DNA of 64,000 nucleotides. Origin: JABDMH01 sp965223165. Its GTDB lineage: Bacteria > Bacteroidota > Bacteroidia > Chitinophagales > Saprospiraceae. The stretch covers positions 1-64,000 of the forward strand of contig CBDCVQ010000016.1 of assembly GCA_965223165.1 (NCBI GenBank), written 5' to 3'. A program made the translations under genes and the position numbers. Under the pieces are notes generated by a model. It did not search any database. It saw nothing but the letters and a program-made list of their open reading frames with translations, and was not told the origin of the DNA. Below are positions 54,243 to 63,476 of the stretch, one piece after another. Each line of letters begins with the position of its first letter. The first letter of the stretch is position 1.

Positions 54243-54545
54243 ATGAGAGAGATTAAATACATCGAGCCCACATCCTGGGCAAAAGTCTATGGCTTCATTT
54301 TGGCCTGCTTTGGCCTCGTGTTCGCAGCACTCATGGCCCTGGTGGGCATGGGCTCATCCCTTGCTGGCGGCGGAATCTTCATGGGTGGAGGTTTTGGTAT
54401 CGCCTACTTGGTAATCGCGCCGATCATCTATGGATTGATAGGTTTTGTGTTGGGGCTCATCAGTGCAATGATCTACAATTTTGCCGCTGGTCGTATCGGA
54501 GGCGTGCGAATCCAACTGGATGAGGATCACTCGGACGAACTCTAA
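54243..54545 (+). CDS. Small membrane protein of unknown function
   Basis: The 100-residue protein (start MREIKYIEPTSWAKVY) has two long hydrophobic segments, about 16-40 and 52-80. The Gly-rich turn between them is SSLAGGGIFMGGGFG, and the C-terminus is acidic (IQLDEDHSDEL). Similar two-helix proteins occur in Bacteroidota without known role. It lies upstream of the TonB-type protein on the same strand, but 260 bases separate them. Confidence 0.7.
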   Translation: MREIKYIEPTSWAKVYGFILACFGLVFAALMALVGMGSSLAGGGIFMGGGFGIAYLVIAPIIYGLIGFVLGLISAMIYNFAAGRIGGVRIQLDEDHSDEL

Positions 54546-54804
54546 GCCGTCCTCCGCCAGGGTCAGTTTTGGTGGCTCTGGACCCTGTCTTCCCTTATCC
54601 AAGAATCGAGCACGTTGGTGGTGCCGACCTAGGCGCCCGTCGCTTGCCCTTAGCACTCTATAGATTCGCTGGAGCATGGGCGTAACCGATGCCTGTCATT
54701 GTCGTCTATCTAGAGTGAAAGAGATGGTCAAATAAACACAATAGTCCGACCGTCTTGTAGGAACACCGCAATCCCACCACAAACGGATCAATAAAAATTA
54801 AGCC

Positions 54805-57234
54805 ATGAAAAAAGTTGCCACTTTTTTAACAGTATGCCTATGCCTCCAACTAGGCATGGCGCAAGACCAAGCAGGGGTACAAGGCCTGGTTCAAACCCTT
54901 GGTCAAGAACCGGTCAGCTACGCTACAGCCACCTTGCGACAGACCAGCGACAGCAGCCTGGTGAAAGCCTCCATCTCCGAGCTTGACGGCAGTTTCGTCT
55001 TTGATCAGCTCGCTGCGGGGACCTACTTTGTCGAGATTACCTACGTAGGGTATGAGCCACATCGCAGTGAGGCCCTGACCTTGGCCGATGGCGAGCAAAG
55101 GGTGCTGCCTGGCATCACGATGCACGAGAGGTCAGCGGAGCTACAGGAAGTCGTGGTCAAGGCTGCGCGTGCGATCGTGGAAGTACATCCGGACAAGACC
55201 GTATTTAACGTCGAGGGGAGCATAAACGCGGAGGGTAGTGATGCCCTTGAGCTCTTGCGTAAAGCGCCTGGGGTGATCGTAGACAATAACGAACATGTGA
55301 TCCTGCAGGGTAAAAGCGGGGTCAAGATATACATCGATGGCAAGCCTTCGCCCTTGAGCGCTGACGACCTGGCCGAATACCTAAAGTCGATGCAGTCCAC
55401 CGAAATCGATGCCATCGAGATGATCACCAATCCGTCTGCCAAGTACGAGGCCGAGGGCAACGGTGGTATCATCAATATTCGGCTCAAGAAGGATAAAAGC
55501 CTCGGTACCAATGGTGCCCTTAGTAGTACCCTAAGGATGGGAGAGACAGCCAAAAACAGCAATGCACTCAACTTTAATCACCGCAACACAAAACTGAATG
55601 TGTACGGGCGCTACGGCAACAGCATTGGCTCCTGGGCCAACTTCAACAACATTTTGAGGGAGCAAGTAGGTATGGGATTCGATGCACATAGTGATATGGT
55701 CTCAGACAATACGAACCACAATTTCAGATTGGGCACGGACTTTTTTCATAATGACCAGAATACTTTCGGCATACTGTTGAGCGGTTCCGTCTCTGACGAT
55801 GTGTGGAGCAACGTCGCTCAGACGCGTATATATCCTTTGACCAGTGGGGTGACTTCCAGCCAGCTACTGGCCACCAACGAGATCGATCAGGACCGAAACA
55901 ATTTTAATGTCAATGCCAACTACGCATTCGACAATGGTCGGGGTGTGACCCTCAATCTGGATGCGGACTATGGCTTCTATCGCAATGATGCGGATTCTTA
56001 TCAGCCCAATAAATATATGGATGCCACCGGTGAGGTCCTCTTGCAAGAGCGAACATTTAGCAGTGTGACCCCTACCGATATTGACATCTATACGTTTAGA
56101 GCTGACTACGTGCGACCGTTAGGAAAAGGAGTCCTTGGCTTGGGGGGCAAATTTTCCTACGTCAGCACGGACAACACCTTTGATTTCTTCGATGTCGCGG
56201 ACGGGCAGCAGACCAAGAACCTCGAACGAAGCAATAATTTTGTTTATCAGGAGAATGTAAATGCTGGATATGTCACCTATCAGCTTCAGTCCAATAAATG
56301 GAACTTGATGGCGGGATTGCGCATGGAGCACACGCATTCGAAGGGTGATCTGAGCTCTATCCAGATGACAGGCAATGAAGTGGTGGAGCGCGACTACGTG
56401 GACTTCTTCCCCAGTGGTGGCATCACTTTTCAAGCTAACGATCACAACTCATTGCGGCTGAATTACAGCCGTCGTATCGACCGACCAAGCTACCAGGATC
56501 TCAACCCTTTCGAATTTAAGCTGGACGAACTGACCTTTCAGAAGGGTAATGCCTTTCTTAATCCGCAGTACACGCACAGCGTCTCCCTCTCCCATACGTA
56601 CAAGTACAAGCTTACCACTACGCTGAGCTACAGTGTGACGGACGACCTGATCACACAATTGACCGATACGTTTAGTCGGGACGCCTCCTTCATCACCTAT
56701 GTGAACCTGGCCAAACAGAAAAACTATAGTCTGGGGGTGAGTTATCCGTTCAATGTCACCAATTGGTGGAACGTCTATACGAATGCCAGCGCATATCGGG
56801 TCGAAAACTCGGCGGACTTCGGCGGTGGCAAGGTAGTGGATGTCAGCGCCAACGTATTCACCTTCTACGGGCAGAATACATTTATGCTGCCCAAGGGATA
56901 CAAGCTGGAGGTATCCGGCTTCTACAATTCACCGGCCATCTGGGGTGGCAACTTTGAGACCGATGCCATGTGGGCGATTGATCTTGGGCTGCAGAAGAAA
57001 CTCTTCAACGATCGGGCAAGTTTGAAGCTGGCCGTGACGGATATCTTCAAGACGCAGCAGTGGACGGGACGAAACAAGTTTGGCGCACTGCGGGTATTTG
57101 CCTCCGGAGGATGGGAGAGCCGTCAGTTGCGGGCCACTTTGAAATATAATTTTGGCAACAACCAAATTAAATCCTCGAGGTCCCGGAGCACAGGCATTGA
57201 GGCAGAGCAGAAACGTGTAAAATCTGGCAATTAG
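54805..57234 (+). CDS. Outer-membrane beta-barrel protein (TonB-dependent receptor-like, OMP_b-brl_3)
   Basis: The 809-residue protein has a signal peptide (MKKVATFLTVCLCLQLGMAQ). A carboxypeptidase-regulatory-like domain follows (about 22-110, with SISELDGSFVFDQLAAGTYF). The plug-like domain (about 115-235) has LELLRKAPGVIVDNN, KSGVKIYIDGKPSPLS and the end AKYEAEGNGGIINIRLKK. A barrel follows, with the family motif LRLNYSRRIDRPSYQDLNPF. No clear TonB box is visible. It probably imports a substrate or anchors at the outer membrane; no SusD partner is adjacent. A strong terminator is downstream. Confidence 0.9.
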   Translation: MKKVATFLTVCLCLQLGMAQDQAGVQGLVQTLGQEPVSYATATLRQTSDSSLVKASISELDGSFVFDQLAAGTYFVEITYVGYEPHRSEALTLADGEQRVLPGITMHERSAELQEVVVKAARAIVEVHPDKTVFNVEGSINAEGSDALELLRKAPGVIVDNNEHVILQGKSGVKIYIDGKPSPLSADDLAEYLKSMQSTEIDAIEMITNPSAKYEAEGNGGIINIRLKKDKSLGTNGALSSTLRMGETAKNSNALNFNHRNTKLNVYGRYGNSIGSWANFNNILREQVGMGFDAHSDMVSDNTNHNFRLGTDFFHNDQNTFGILLSGSVSDDVWSNVAQTRIYPLTSGVTSSQLLATNEIDQDRNNFNVNANYAFDNGRGVTLNLDADYGFYRNDADSYQPNKYMDATGEVLLQERTFSSVTPTDIDIYTFRADYVRPLGKGVLGLGGKFSYVSTDNTFDFFDVADGQQTKNLERSNNFVYQENVNAGYVTYQLQSNKWNLMAGLRMEHTHSKGDLSSIQMTGNEVVERDYVDFFPSGGITFQANDHNSLRLNYSRRIDRPSYQDLNPFEFKLDELTFQKGNAFLNPQYTHSVSLSHTYKYKLTTTLSYSVTDDLITQLTDTFSRDASFITYVNLAKQKNYSLGVSYPFNVTNWWNVYTNASAYRVENSADFGGGKVVDVSANVFTFYGQNTFMLPKGYKLEVSGFYNSPAIWGGNFETDAMWAIDLGLQKKLFNDRASLKLAVTDIFKTQQWTGRNKFGALRVFASGGWESRQLRATLKYNFGNNQIKSSRSRSTGIEAEQKRVKSGN

Positions 57235-57414
57235 TAGAATTCAGAAAGAAGCTGGAGGCTACCTATTTGCGAGGCTCTTAGCACAGAAAGTATGGGTTGA
57301 CGGCGTGTCTGGCAAGCCCGGACCCATGGCAAATAGTTGCAATGGCACGAAGTTTGTCACAAATCAGGTACTGCCTTGGGCAGCTAAGAAATGGTTTTGA
57401 GTGTGTTTACAGTA

Positions 57415-57449
57415 AAAGGGGGACCGATCCGGTCCCCCTTTCCTTTTTT
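57415..57449. terminator. Bidirectional intrinsic terminator
   Basis: A perfect 12-bp stem AAAGGGGGACCG / CGGTCCCCCTTT with a 3-base loop, followed by CCTTTTTT. It lies between the convergent OMP gene and the Cys-rich gene. Confidence 0.9.
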
Positions 57450-57490
57450 AGGCAAGGCCATGGGCTCATAGTTTTCGGGTGCCTGTGGAA

Positions 57491-57856
57491 TCACTGCAGG
57501 GTTGCCTGTAGTTGGTCTGTCACGTAGTGTTTTCGTAGTGCGATGTAGGCCAAGGTGGCTGATGCCTTTTTGCCGGTTGGCTTGGGTTTGACCGACTTGG
57601 CCATACTGGTGCCGGCGCAACAGGCCGGAGGACATTGATCTCCGCATGCCGGTGGGCAATCGATGGGATCGCAGGTCTTGGACACGCGTTTTGTAGCTGC
57701 CTGATTTCGCACCGGGTCGTCTGTCAAAGCGACTGCGGAAATCTTAGAAGTAGCTTTGGTGATGCAATCCTTGGGAGCGCAATCTTGTGCTTGCAGGGCT
57801 GTGGACGATGCCAGACAGCATACTAGGCAAAGGCATCCTAATAGTAAGTTCCTCAT
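57491..57856 (-). CDS. Small secreted cysteine-rich protein
   Basis: The 121-residue protein has a signal peptide (LLLGCLCLVCCLASSTALQ). The mature part has ten cysteines in short motifs (CAPKDC, CDPIDCPPACGDQCPPACC) and a Lys-rich linker. It could bind metal or form disulfides in the periplasm. No family recognised. It is divergent from the histidine kinase gene by 164 bases, so it could be a target of that system; this is speculative. Confidence 0.65.
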   Translation of the reverse strand: MRNLLLGCLCLVCCLASSTALQAQDCAPKDCITKATSKISAVALTDDPVRNQAATKRVSKTCDPIDCPPACGDQCPPACCAGTSMAKSVKPKPTGKKASATLAYIALRKHYVTDQLQATLQ

Positions 57857-58020
57857 ATCAATACAAAAATTTGGTTATGCAAAATGCTGACATCCCTTGA
57901 CGTCATATTGGGAGCAAGGTAGATCTAACCGCCACTGCCAGTTGTTTTGCGCTCGTTATCAGTTGTTAACCACCTGTTAAAGAAGTAGGCCTTCCTTACG
58001 AATTTGGTGATCTTGTGTAC

Positions 58021-59259
58021 ATGCCAGGGACCAAGGTGACCTATATCATCGCGATCGCAAGCCTCTGTTTTCTGTCGCTGCTGTTCTTTCAGGTAAAATG
58101 GCTGTCTCACTCCAAGCAGATGATCGAGAGCCAGTTTGAGCAGAAGGTGAGTATGGCCCTGTGTGCGGCGGTCGATGAATTGAGCCTTTGCAAAGGAGAA
58201 AACTGTGCGGTAGATAGCGCAGGCTGCTCCAGCCCGGAAGCAATGAATCATGCCCTGGCCGTCTGCACCCTGCAAGGCAAGGGGCGTGATACCATCGTAC
58301 GGAGCACCATCGAAGCGGCCCTGGCCTTTTACAACGTACCCTTGGAATTTGACTACTCCGTGCTCCGTCGAGGACACCAGGCTTGCAATCCGGAGTCCCC
58401 ATATTGCTGCTCGCTCGTCCCTTTTAATGCGGACAACGATCAATTTCTCAATGTGGTGTTCCCCGGTCTCCGGGCGTATGTCCTCGACAAGATGTGGTTC
58501 ATGCTGGTCTCAAGCGTGCTGATCGTGCTCTTTATTCTATTTGTCTTCATCTGGACCATCAAGGCCCTGATTGATCAGCGTCGGATCAGTGCGCACAACG
58601 TGGACTTCTTTAATAATATGGCGCATGAATTTCAGACCCCGCTGACCAGCATGCAACTGGCCCGGCAGCAACTCGTGCGTAAGAATCCCGGCTTGGCGGA
58701 TAACCCGTATGTCAATATTCTGGAGGTGGAATCGGATAAACTACGTGAAAACCTACAGCGCGTGCTTGGGCTGGCTCGATTAGAAGGAGGGAGGTATCAG
58801 CTGAAGAGAGAGCATGTAGACGTCCACCAATTGCTGAATCAAGTGGTCGGAAGTATGGCTTTGATGATCCAGGATCGTGATGCGACAGTGCGATTGGACC
58901 CTAGCCTGCGCGACATTCATGTTTGGGGTGATCCGCTCCATTTGGCGCATGCGTTTCGCAATCTCATTGACAACTCGCTCAAATACAGTGAGCGCAAGCC
59001 GGACATAAAGATCTCCATGCAGCAGCGGGACAAGGGAGTGGTGTTGGTGTTTGAGGACAATGGCATCGGTATCAGTAAGCCAAACCAGAGCATTGTCTTT
59101 GAAAAATTTCGGAGGTTGTCTCCGGAGACGCGAGAGAAGGGATTTGGCGTGGGACTGTCTTATGTGCGGATGATCATGGAGTTGCATCGCGGCACCATCC
59201 AGTTGTTAAGTAGGGTAGGGGCCGGCAGCCGATTTGAATTATTCTTTCCAACCCGATAA
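58021..59259 (+). CDS. Sensor histidine kinase
   Basis: From ATG 58021 the protein has 412 residues (a GTG six bases earlier is possible). Two membrane helices (about 7-24 and 159-181) enclose a periplasmic sensor with paired cysteines (SLCKGENC, ACNPESPYCC). The cytoplasmic part has HisKA with the phospho-acceptor His in NNMAHEFQTPLTS (about His202). HATPase_c follows, with N box DNSLKYSERK, G1 FEDNGIGI and G2 KGFGVGLSYV. The response regulator follows after 5 bases. The Cys-rich sensor may respond to redox or metals; this is a guess. Confidence 0.93.
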   Translation: MPGTKVTYIIAIASLCFLSLLFFQVKWLSHSKQMIESQFEQKVSMALCAAVDELSLCKGENCAVDSAGCSSPEAMNHALAVCTLQGKGRDTIVRSTIEAALAFYNVPLEFDYSVLRRGHQACNPESPYCCSLVPFNADNDQFLNVVFPGLRAYVLDKMWFMLVSSVLIVLFILFVFIWTIKALIDQRRISAHNVDFFNNMAHEFQTPLTSMQLARQQLVRKNPGLADNPYVNILEVESDKLRENLQRVLGLARLEGGRYQLKREHVDVHQLLNQVVGSMALMIQDRDATVRLDPSLRDIHVWGDPLHLAHAFRNLIDNSLKYSERKPDIKISMQQRDKGVVLVFEDNGIGISKPNQSIVFEKFRRLSPETREKGFGVGLSYVRMIMELHRGTIQLLSRVGAGSRFELFFPTR

Positions 59260-59264
59260 CATAC

Positions 59265-60023
59265 ATGCAACCAAACCAGGCTACCAACATGTCCGAGCAT
59301 CGATCTATCCCAATTCACGCCAACGGGAGCGATCAGCGGCTGCTCTTGGTGGAGGACGACCTCAATTTGGGCTTTCTGCTCGTCGACTACCTGGAGGACG
59401 AGGGATTTCAAGTGAAATTGTGCCGCGGAGGGAGCAGTGCGCTCAAGCAGTTGCGTGCTCACCACTACGATCTCTGCATCCTCGATGTGATGATGCCTGA
59501 AATGACCGGCTTCGAACTGGCAGAGCGGATCCGGGCCACGCACACTGGCATTCCATTTCTTTTTCTCACCGCGCGCACATTGAAGGAAGATGTGCTTAAA
59601 GGATATGCATTGGGTGCCGAGGACTATGTGACCAAGCCTTTTGAGACCGAAATTCTGTCTTGCAAGATCAGAGCCATACTCAATCGCACTCTTACCGTCG
59701 CGGCATCGGAAAACGACGCTCCCAAGGAGTTTGACATCGGACGGTATCACTTCAATGCTGAGACCCATGACCTGTGCATCGATGGCGAAAAATACCGGCT
59801 CACCTTTAAAGAAAACCGCGTACTCCACCTGCTGTGTCTGCGCATGAATCAAGTGCTCAATCGCCAGGACGCCGTAGAGGAAATCTACGGTAAGCGAGAT
59901 TATTTTCTCGGTCGGAGTTTTGACGTATTTATATCTCGCCTGCGCAAGCACCTGCGCCATGACCCAAATGTCAAGATCGAAAACGTCTACAAGGTGGGCT
60001 TCATGCTGACCGTGGACGCGTGA
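59265..60023 (+). CDS. OmpR-family response regulator
   Basis: The 252-residue protein has a receiver domain (about 24-138) with acidic residues in LLLVEDDLN, phospho-acceptor Asp74 in LCILDVMMPEM and Lys124 in DYVTKPFE. A C-terminal winged helix follows (about 155-250, with RLTFKENRVLHLL and RSFDVFISRLRKHL). The start could be M9 (MSEHRS). It is co-transcribed with the kinase. Targets are unknown; the divergent Cys-rich gene and the OMP gene are candidates by location. Confidence 0.95.
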   Translation: MQPNQATNMSEHRSIPIHANGSDQRLLLVEDDLNLGFLLVDYLEDEGFQVKLCRGGSSALKQLRAHHYDLCILDVMMPEMTGFELAERIRATHTGIPFLFLTARTLKEDVLKGYALGAEDYVTKPFETEILSCKIRAILNRTLTVAASENDAPKEFDIGRYHFNAETHDLCIDGEKYRLTFKENRVLHLLCLRMNQVLNRQDAVEEIYGKRDYFLGRSFDVFISRLRKHLRHDPNVKIENVYKVGFMLTVDA

Positions 60024-60331
60024 ATTCGATTTTGGAGATGCTATCTCCGACGATCGTCGGGCTGCCTGGCGGTAGACGGGATCACCAAAGATGGCTTGAT
60101 CCACGATGTGAGGCCTTGGAGGCTAGTCACCCGTTGCAATAAAACGCCACAAGAGGACCTGCCACATCAAGCGTCCTCGCGTTCCACTTTCAGTGTTACA
60201 GTCCACTAGCAAGACTTTGACAGGGAGCAGTCGTCCTAACTGTGCTCAACTACTAAAAGAGGGCATCTTGCCAGCAATTCTTTGGCCCGTCTTCACTCGC
60301 ATCACCCTGAGAGAATTACTAATTTTAGGCG
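60024..60331. other. Intergenic region with dispersed-repeat remnant
   Basis: These 308 bases follow the response regulator and contain repeat R2 (60224-60286). I see no other feature. Confidence 0.4.
60224..60286. repeat. Dispersed 60-base repeat R2
   Basis: Counterpart of 51544-51607. On the minus strand it reads AKELLARCPLLVVEHS and stops; a stop codon lies just before it. Only the very end of the related gene is kept here. Confidence 0.65.
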
Positions 60332-61591
60332 ATGGATTACATCGTGTTATCCATACCCGTCTTCTTCATACTGATTGGCGTGGAAGTCTTGATAGCCAAG
60401 ATCAGCCAATCCGACCTGTACCGATTTAATGATGCGGTGACCAACATCAGTTGCGGCATCACGCAGCAGATCACGGGCGTTTTCACCAAGACCGTCTTGA
60501 TCGTGGGGTACGTGTACCTCTATGAGCACTGGCGATGGTTTGACCTGCAGGAGAACTGGCTCACGTGGCTCCTCCTCTTCATCGGCGTCGACTTCTTCTA
60601 CTATTGGTTTCATCGGCTGGCGCATGAGATCAGCCTCTTCTGGGGCACGCACATCGTACATCATCAGAGCGAAGAGTACAATCTTTCTGTGGCCCTCCGG
60701 CAGTCCAGTCTGCAAGGCTTTGTGTCCATGATTTTCTACCTGCCATTGGCCGTGATAGGGTTTAATCCGGTCTCATTCGTTACTATCAATGCCTTTCAGA
60801 CACTGTACCAGTTTTGGATACATACCAAGACCATCCACAAGCTGCCGGCCTGGATAGAATTTGTCTTTAACACCCCATCGCACCACCGGGTGCATCACGG
60901 TCGCAATCCGAAGTACATCGACAAAAACCATGGGGGCACACTGATCATTTTTGATCGCCTCTTTGGTACATTTCAGGCAGAGGAGGAAGAGGTGGTTTAC
61001 GGCGTGACCAAGCCCCTTGCCAGTTGGAATCCGGTATGGGCCAATCTTGACTGGTACGCGGACATGTGGAAAGATTTGCAGCGACCCATGTCCTGGCGAG
61101 ATCGGCTGAGGCTGCCATTTCAACGACCGGGATGGCTGCCGGACTACCTGGGAGGATACCGAGCTCCCCAGCCGATCACCCCGGAGGTAGCGACGGTGTA
61201 TGACACCAAGGTGCCGGCGGGTCTGAATTACTACATTTTGATGCAGTATGTCTTGCTGTTGGCGGCGACTTCCTACTTCCTATTTAATCTGAGGGACTAC
61301 CCCATGGGTCAGCAGGTAGCCATATCGGCCTTTATCGTCATTGGCATCATGAATCTAGGGGGCCTATTTGAAAAGAGGAGATGGGCCTTCCTTTCCGAGG
61401 GAGGTAAATGGTTCCTACTCCTGGCAGCATCGGTTTGGCTGGCGGTCCTGGGTACCCTGACGATCCCATGGATGCTGCTGGCGATTGCCTTCATCTCAGG
61501 AAATGCCTACTGGCTGGCGCAATACAGGCATCTACCCCCAAACGGGCTCCGTACGGCTGCCATGCTGCCAGAACGCTCGTCCGAGGCCTGA
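60332..61591 (+). CDS. Sterol desaturase / fatty acid hydroxylase family protein
   Basis: This 419-residue membrane protein carries the histidine clusters of the di-iron hydroxylase superfamily: HRLAH (about 91), HIVHHQSEEYN and HHRVHHG. About eight hydrophobic segments are present. The C-terminal about 130 residues form an additional four-helix membrane region, as in alkylglycerol monooxygenase-like (TMEM195-type) members. It probably hydroxylates a lipid or sterol-like substrate in the inner membrane; the substrate is unknown. It is a single gene. Confidence 0.9.
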   Translation: MDYIVLSIPVFFILIGVEVLIAKISQSDLYRFNDAVTNISCGITQQITGVFTKTVLIVGYVYLYEHWRWFDLQENWLTWLLLFIGVDFFYYWFHRLAHEISLFWGTHIVHHQSEEYNLSVALRQSSLQGFVSMIFYLPLAVIGFNPVSFVTINAFQTLYQFWIHTKTIHKLPAWIEFVFNTPSHHRVHHGRNPKYIDKNHGGTLIIFDRLFGTFQAEEEEVVYGVTKPLASWNPVWANLDWYADMWKDLQRPMSWRDRLRLPFQRPGWLPDYLGGYRAPQPITPEVATVYDTKVPAGLNYYILMQYVLLLAATSYFLFNLRDYPMGQQVAISAFIVIGIMNLGGLFEKRRWAFLSEGGKWFLLLAASVWLAVLGTLTIPWMLLAIAFISGNAYWLAQYRHLPPNGLRTAAMLPERSSEA

Positions 61592-61678
61592 GACGCCCCA
61601 GGCCCCTCCCAGCCGAAAAACCTTCCGACCGGTGCGGTACAACAATGGGCAATCTCCAATAGTACGTTAAAACGTCCG

Positions 61679-62056
61679 CTAGGACTGAGGAGGTGGTGCC
61701 GGCTCAAAGAAGAAGCGCTCGCTCACGATCTTGCCATCCGCAACCTCGTATACGCATAGCTCCTCAAACTGCATGCGGCCCATACCTTTGAATGTGGCAT
61801 CGTTGGACATCGAGCAGCAGAAATGATTGCCGGCCACGACGGGATCTCCCACCTCGCCGCCATGCATTTCTTCGACCATTTCGGCCCACTTCTTTCCCTT
61901 CTCCTTGATGGCGGCCAGTCCCTCAGCTACCCCCCACGGGCTACCTTCGGGTTCGATACTAACGGCATGATCGGCATAAAGTTCGTCTTGTGCCTGTCCC
62001 CATTGGCCCGTGCGGCATAGGCTTACCAGCCGGTCCGCTACTTCCTTGGTTGTCAT
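61679..62056 (-). CDS. SnoaL/NTF2-like domain protein
   Basis: From ATG 62056 the protein has 125 residues and the SnoaL-like pattern: VADRLVSLCRTGQWGQAQDE, then LYADHAVSIEPEGSPWG, GLAAIKEKGKKWAE and a C-terminal strand CVYEVADGKIVSERFFFEP. The family has a cone-shaped alpha+beta fold used for small-molecule binding or as a diverse isomerase/hydrolase scaffold. No reaction can be assigned. It stands alone on the minus strand. Confidence 0.88.
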   Translation of the reverse strand: MTTKEVADRLVSLCRTGQWGQAQDELYADHAVSIEPEGSPWGVAEGLAAIKEKGKKWAEMVEEMHGGEVGDPVVAGNHFCCSMSNDATFKGMGRMQFEELCVYEVADGKIVSERFFFEPAPPPQS

Positions 62057-62282
62057 AATCTGATGGTTTTGTTTTTCATAAAATGCCAAAATACAAACTC
62101 CTGAGCAGTGACATGCCTGCTTCCGCCATGCCCGACAAAGCGCTGCGGTGGCAAATGACCGCCTGGGGATACATCACTTGGACCTGCTCTGTGAGCTTTC
62201 GCGGTTTCATTGCACGGGCTGCAGCACGGGACACGTACGTCGCAGGCGACAGCAGTAAGAGCGGGCACTTGACCAGTCCAGT

Positions 62283-62732
62283 CTAGTGGGGCTCTCTGCC
62301 CTTCCAGGAAGATGGCGTGTGTTCGACCCTAGGCTTCATCTTAAGAATGGCTTTTAGCACATCGCTTCGACTAATTTGCCCCACCAATCTGCCCTTGGAG
62401 ATGACCGGAAATCGGCGGAAGGCGGTTGTTGTGAACTTGAAAGCGAGATCCATAATCGAGGTGTCGACGGAGATCGTGGTGACATTTCGGGTCATGTAGT
62501 CTGATACCGAGCCTTTCGAATCCGGTTGATTGTTGTAGGATCCTCCGATGATCGTCTTGATACAGTCGGATTCCGACAACATCCCGACCAACTGGCCTCC
62601 TTTGTCCACCACCGGTGCGCCAGAGATCTTGTACTTGAGTATGGTCTTGATGGCCTCCCGGATGTCGTCCTGGGGCTTGAAGGTGATAAGGTCGGTGGCC
62701 ATGTACTGCTTTACGGTCGCTTGATCACTCAT
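62283..62732 (-). CDS. CBS-domain pair protein
   Basis: The 149-residue protein consists of two CBS domains: about 8-65 (LITFKPQDDIREAIKTILKY, then ISGAPVVDKGGQLVGMLSES) and 77-135 (VTTISVDTSIMDLAFKFTTT, then FRRFPVISKGRLVGQISRSD). CBS pairs bind adenine nucleotides and act as energy sensors, usually by controlling partner proteins. No fused effector domain is present. Confidence 0.93.
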   Translation of the reverse strand: MSDQATVKQYMATDLITFKPQDDIREAIKTILKYKISGAPVVDKGGQLVGMLSESDCIKTIIGGSYNNQPDSKGSVSDYMTRNVTTISVDTSIMDLAFKFTTTAFRRFPVISKGRLVGQISRSDVLKAILKMKPRVEHTPSSWKGREPH

Positions 62733-62916
62733 ATCCGTGCTTGTTTACCATTCAAAGAGAACAGATAAGATACGAAAGGAATTTTTATGGCGCGGACCGA
62801 GACGCACATGATCGATCGTACTCGCAAGATGCGATCAAATCATGTGTGTCGGACAGTTGGGACGTCCCTGGACGTCAAGAATTGCTTCTTAAGGTCATTT
62901 GTCGTAACATCAGGGG

Positions 62917-63288
62917 ATGAAGCGGTGGTTCACCATTATCTTTCTGGCAGGTAGCATGGCTGCATCGGCTCAGCTGGATGTGGACAATCCAGCGATCACC
63001 ACGTCCCAAGTGACGATCACTAAGCGGCTGTCCACGTTCGACATGTCGAAGTGGCCCACCAAGGTGCCAAAATCGGATATGTGGAAGGTGAACAAGATTC
63101 CGGAAAATCTCACGGTGTCCACCGCCTTCTTCTGCCGTATCGAAGATGCCATCGCCAAACGGAATAAGGTCAATTTCAAGTTTAGGCTTGGTTCCGTCCA
63201 GTATGTGGATGCGCTGGAAGGCAAGGGATACTTTGAGGCGATCGGCTACAGCCGGGCCACTAATTTCTCGATGACCCGTAAGCAGTAA
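62917..63288 (+). CDS. Small secreted protein of unknown function
   Basis: The 123-residue protein has a signal peptide (MKRWFTIIFLAGSMAASAQ) and a compact mature part with VSTAFFCRIEDAIAKRNKVN and FRLGSVQYVDALEGKGY. I recognise no family. It is followed after 190 bases by the TonB-dependent receptor start on the same strand. Confidence 0.65.
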   Translation: MKRWFTIIFLAGSMAASAQLDVDNPAITTSQVTITKRLSTFDMSKWPTKVPKSDMWKVNKIPENLTVSTAFFCRIEDAIAKRNKVNFKFRLGSVQYVDALEGKGYFEAIGYSRATNFSMTRKQ

Positions 63289-63476
63289 GGGCAGCGATCC
63301 CCAGACCGGTCAACCAAGGCTCCAGTCATTTTGTAGGCTTGTCCTCCGACACTGTCGGGATGCCAGGGTGGGCAAGGAATTTTCCCGTGGGATGAGCACT
63401 TCGGTGCAACCCACTGATGCCTGCGAGCAAAAAGTGGATTTTGTCTTACTTTGCTGAAATTGTCCTATTAAGCCTT

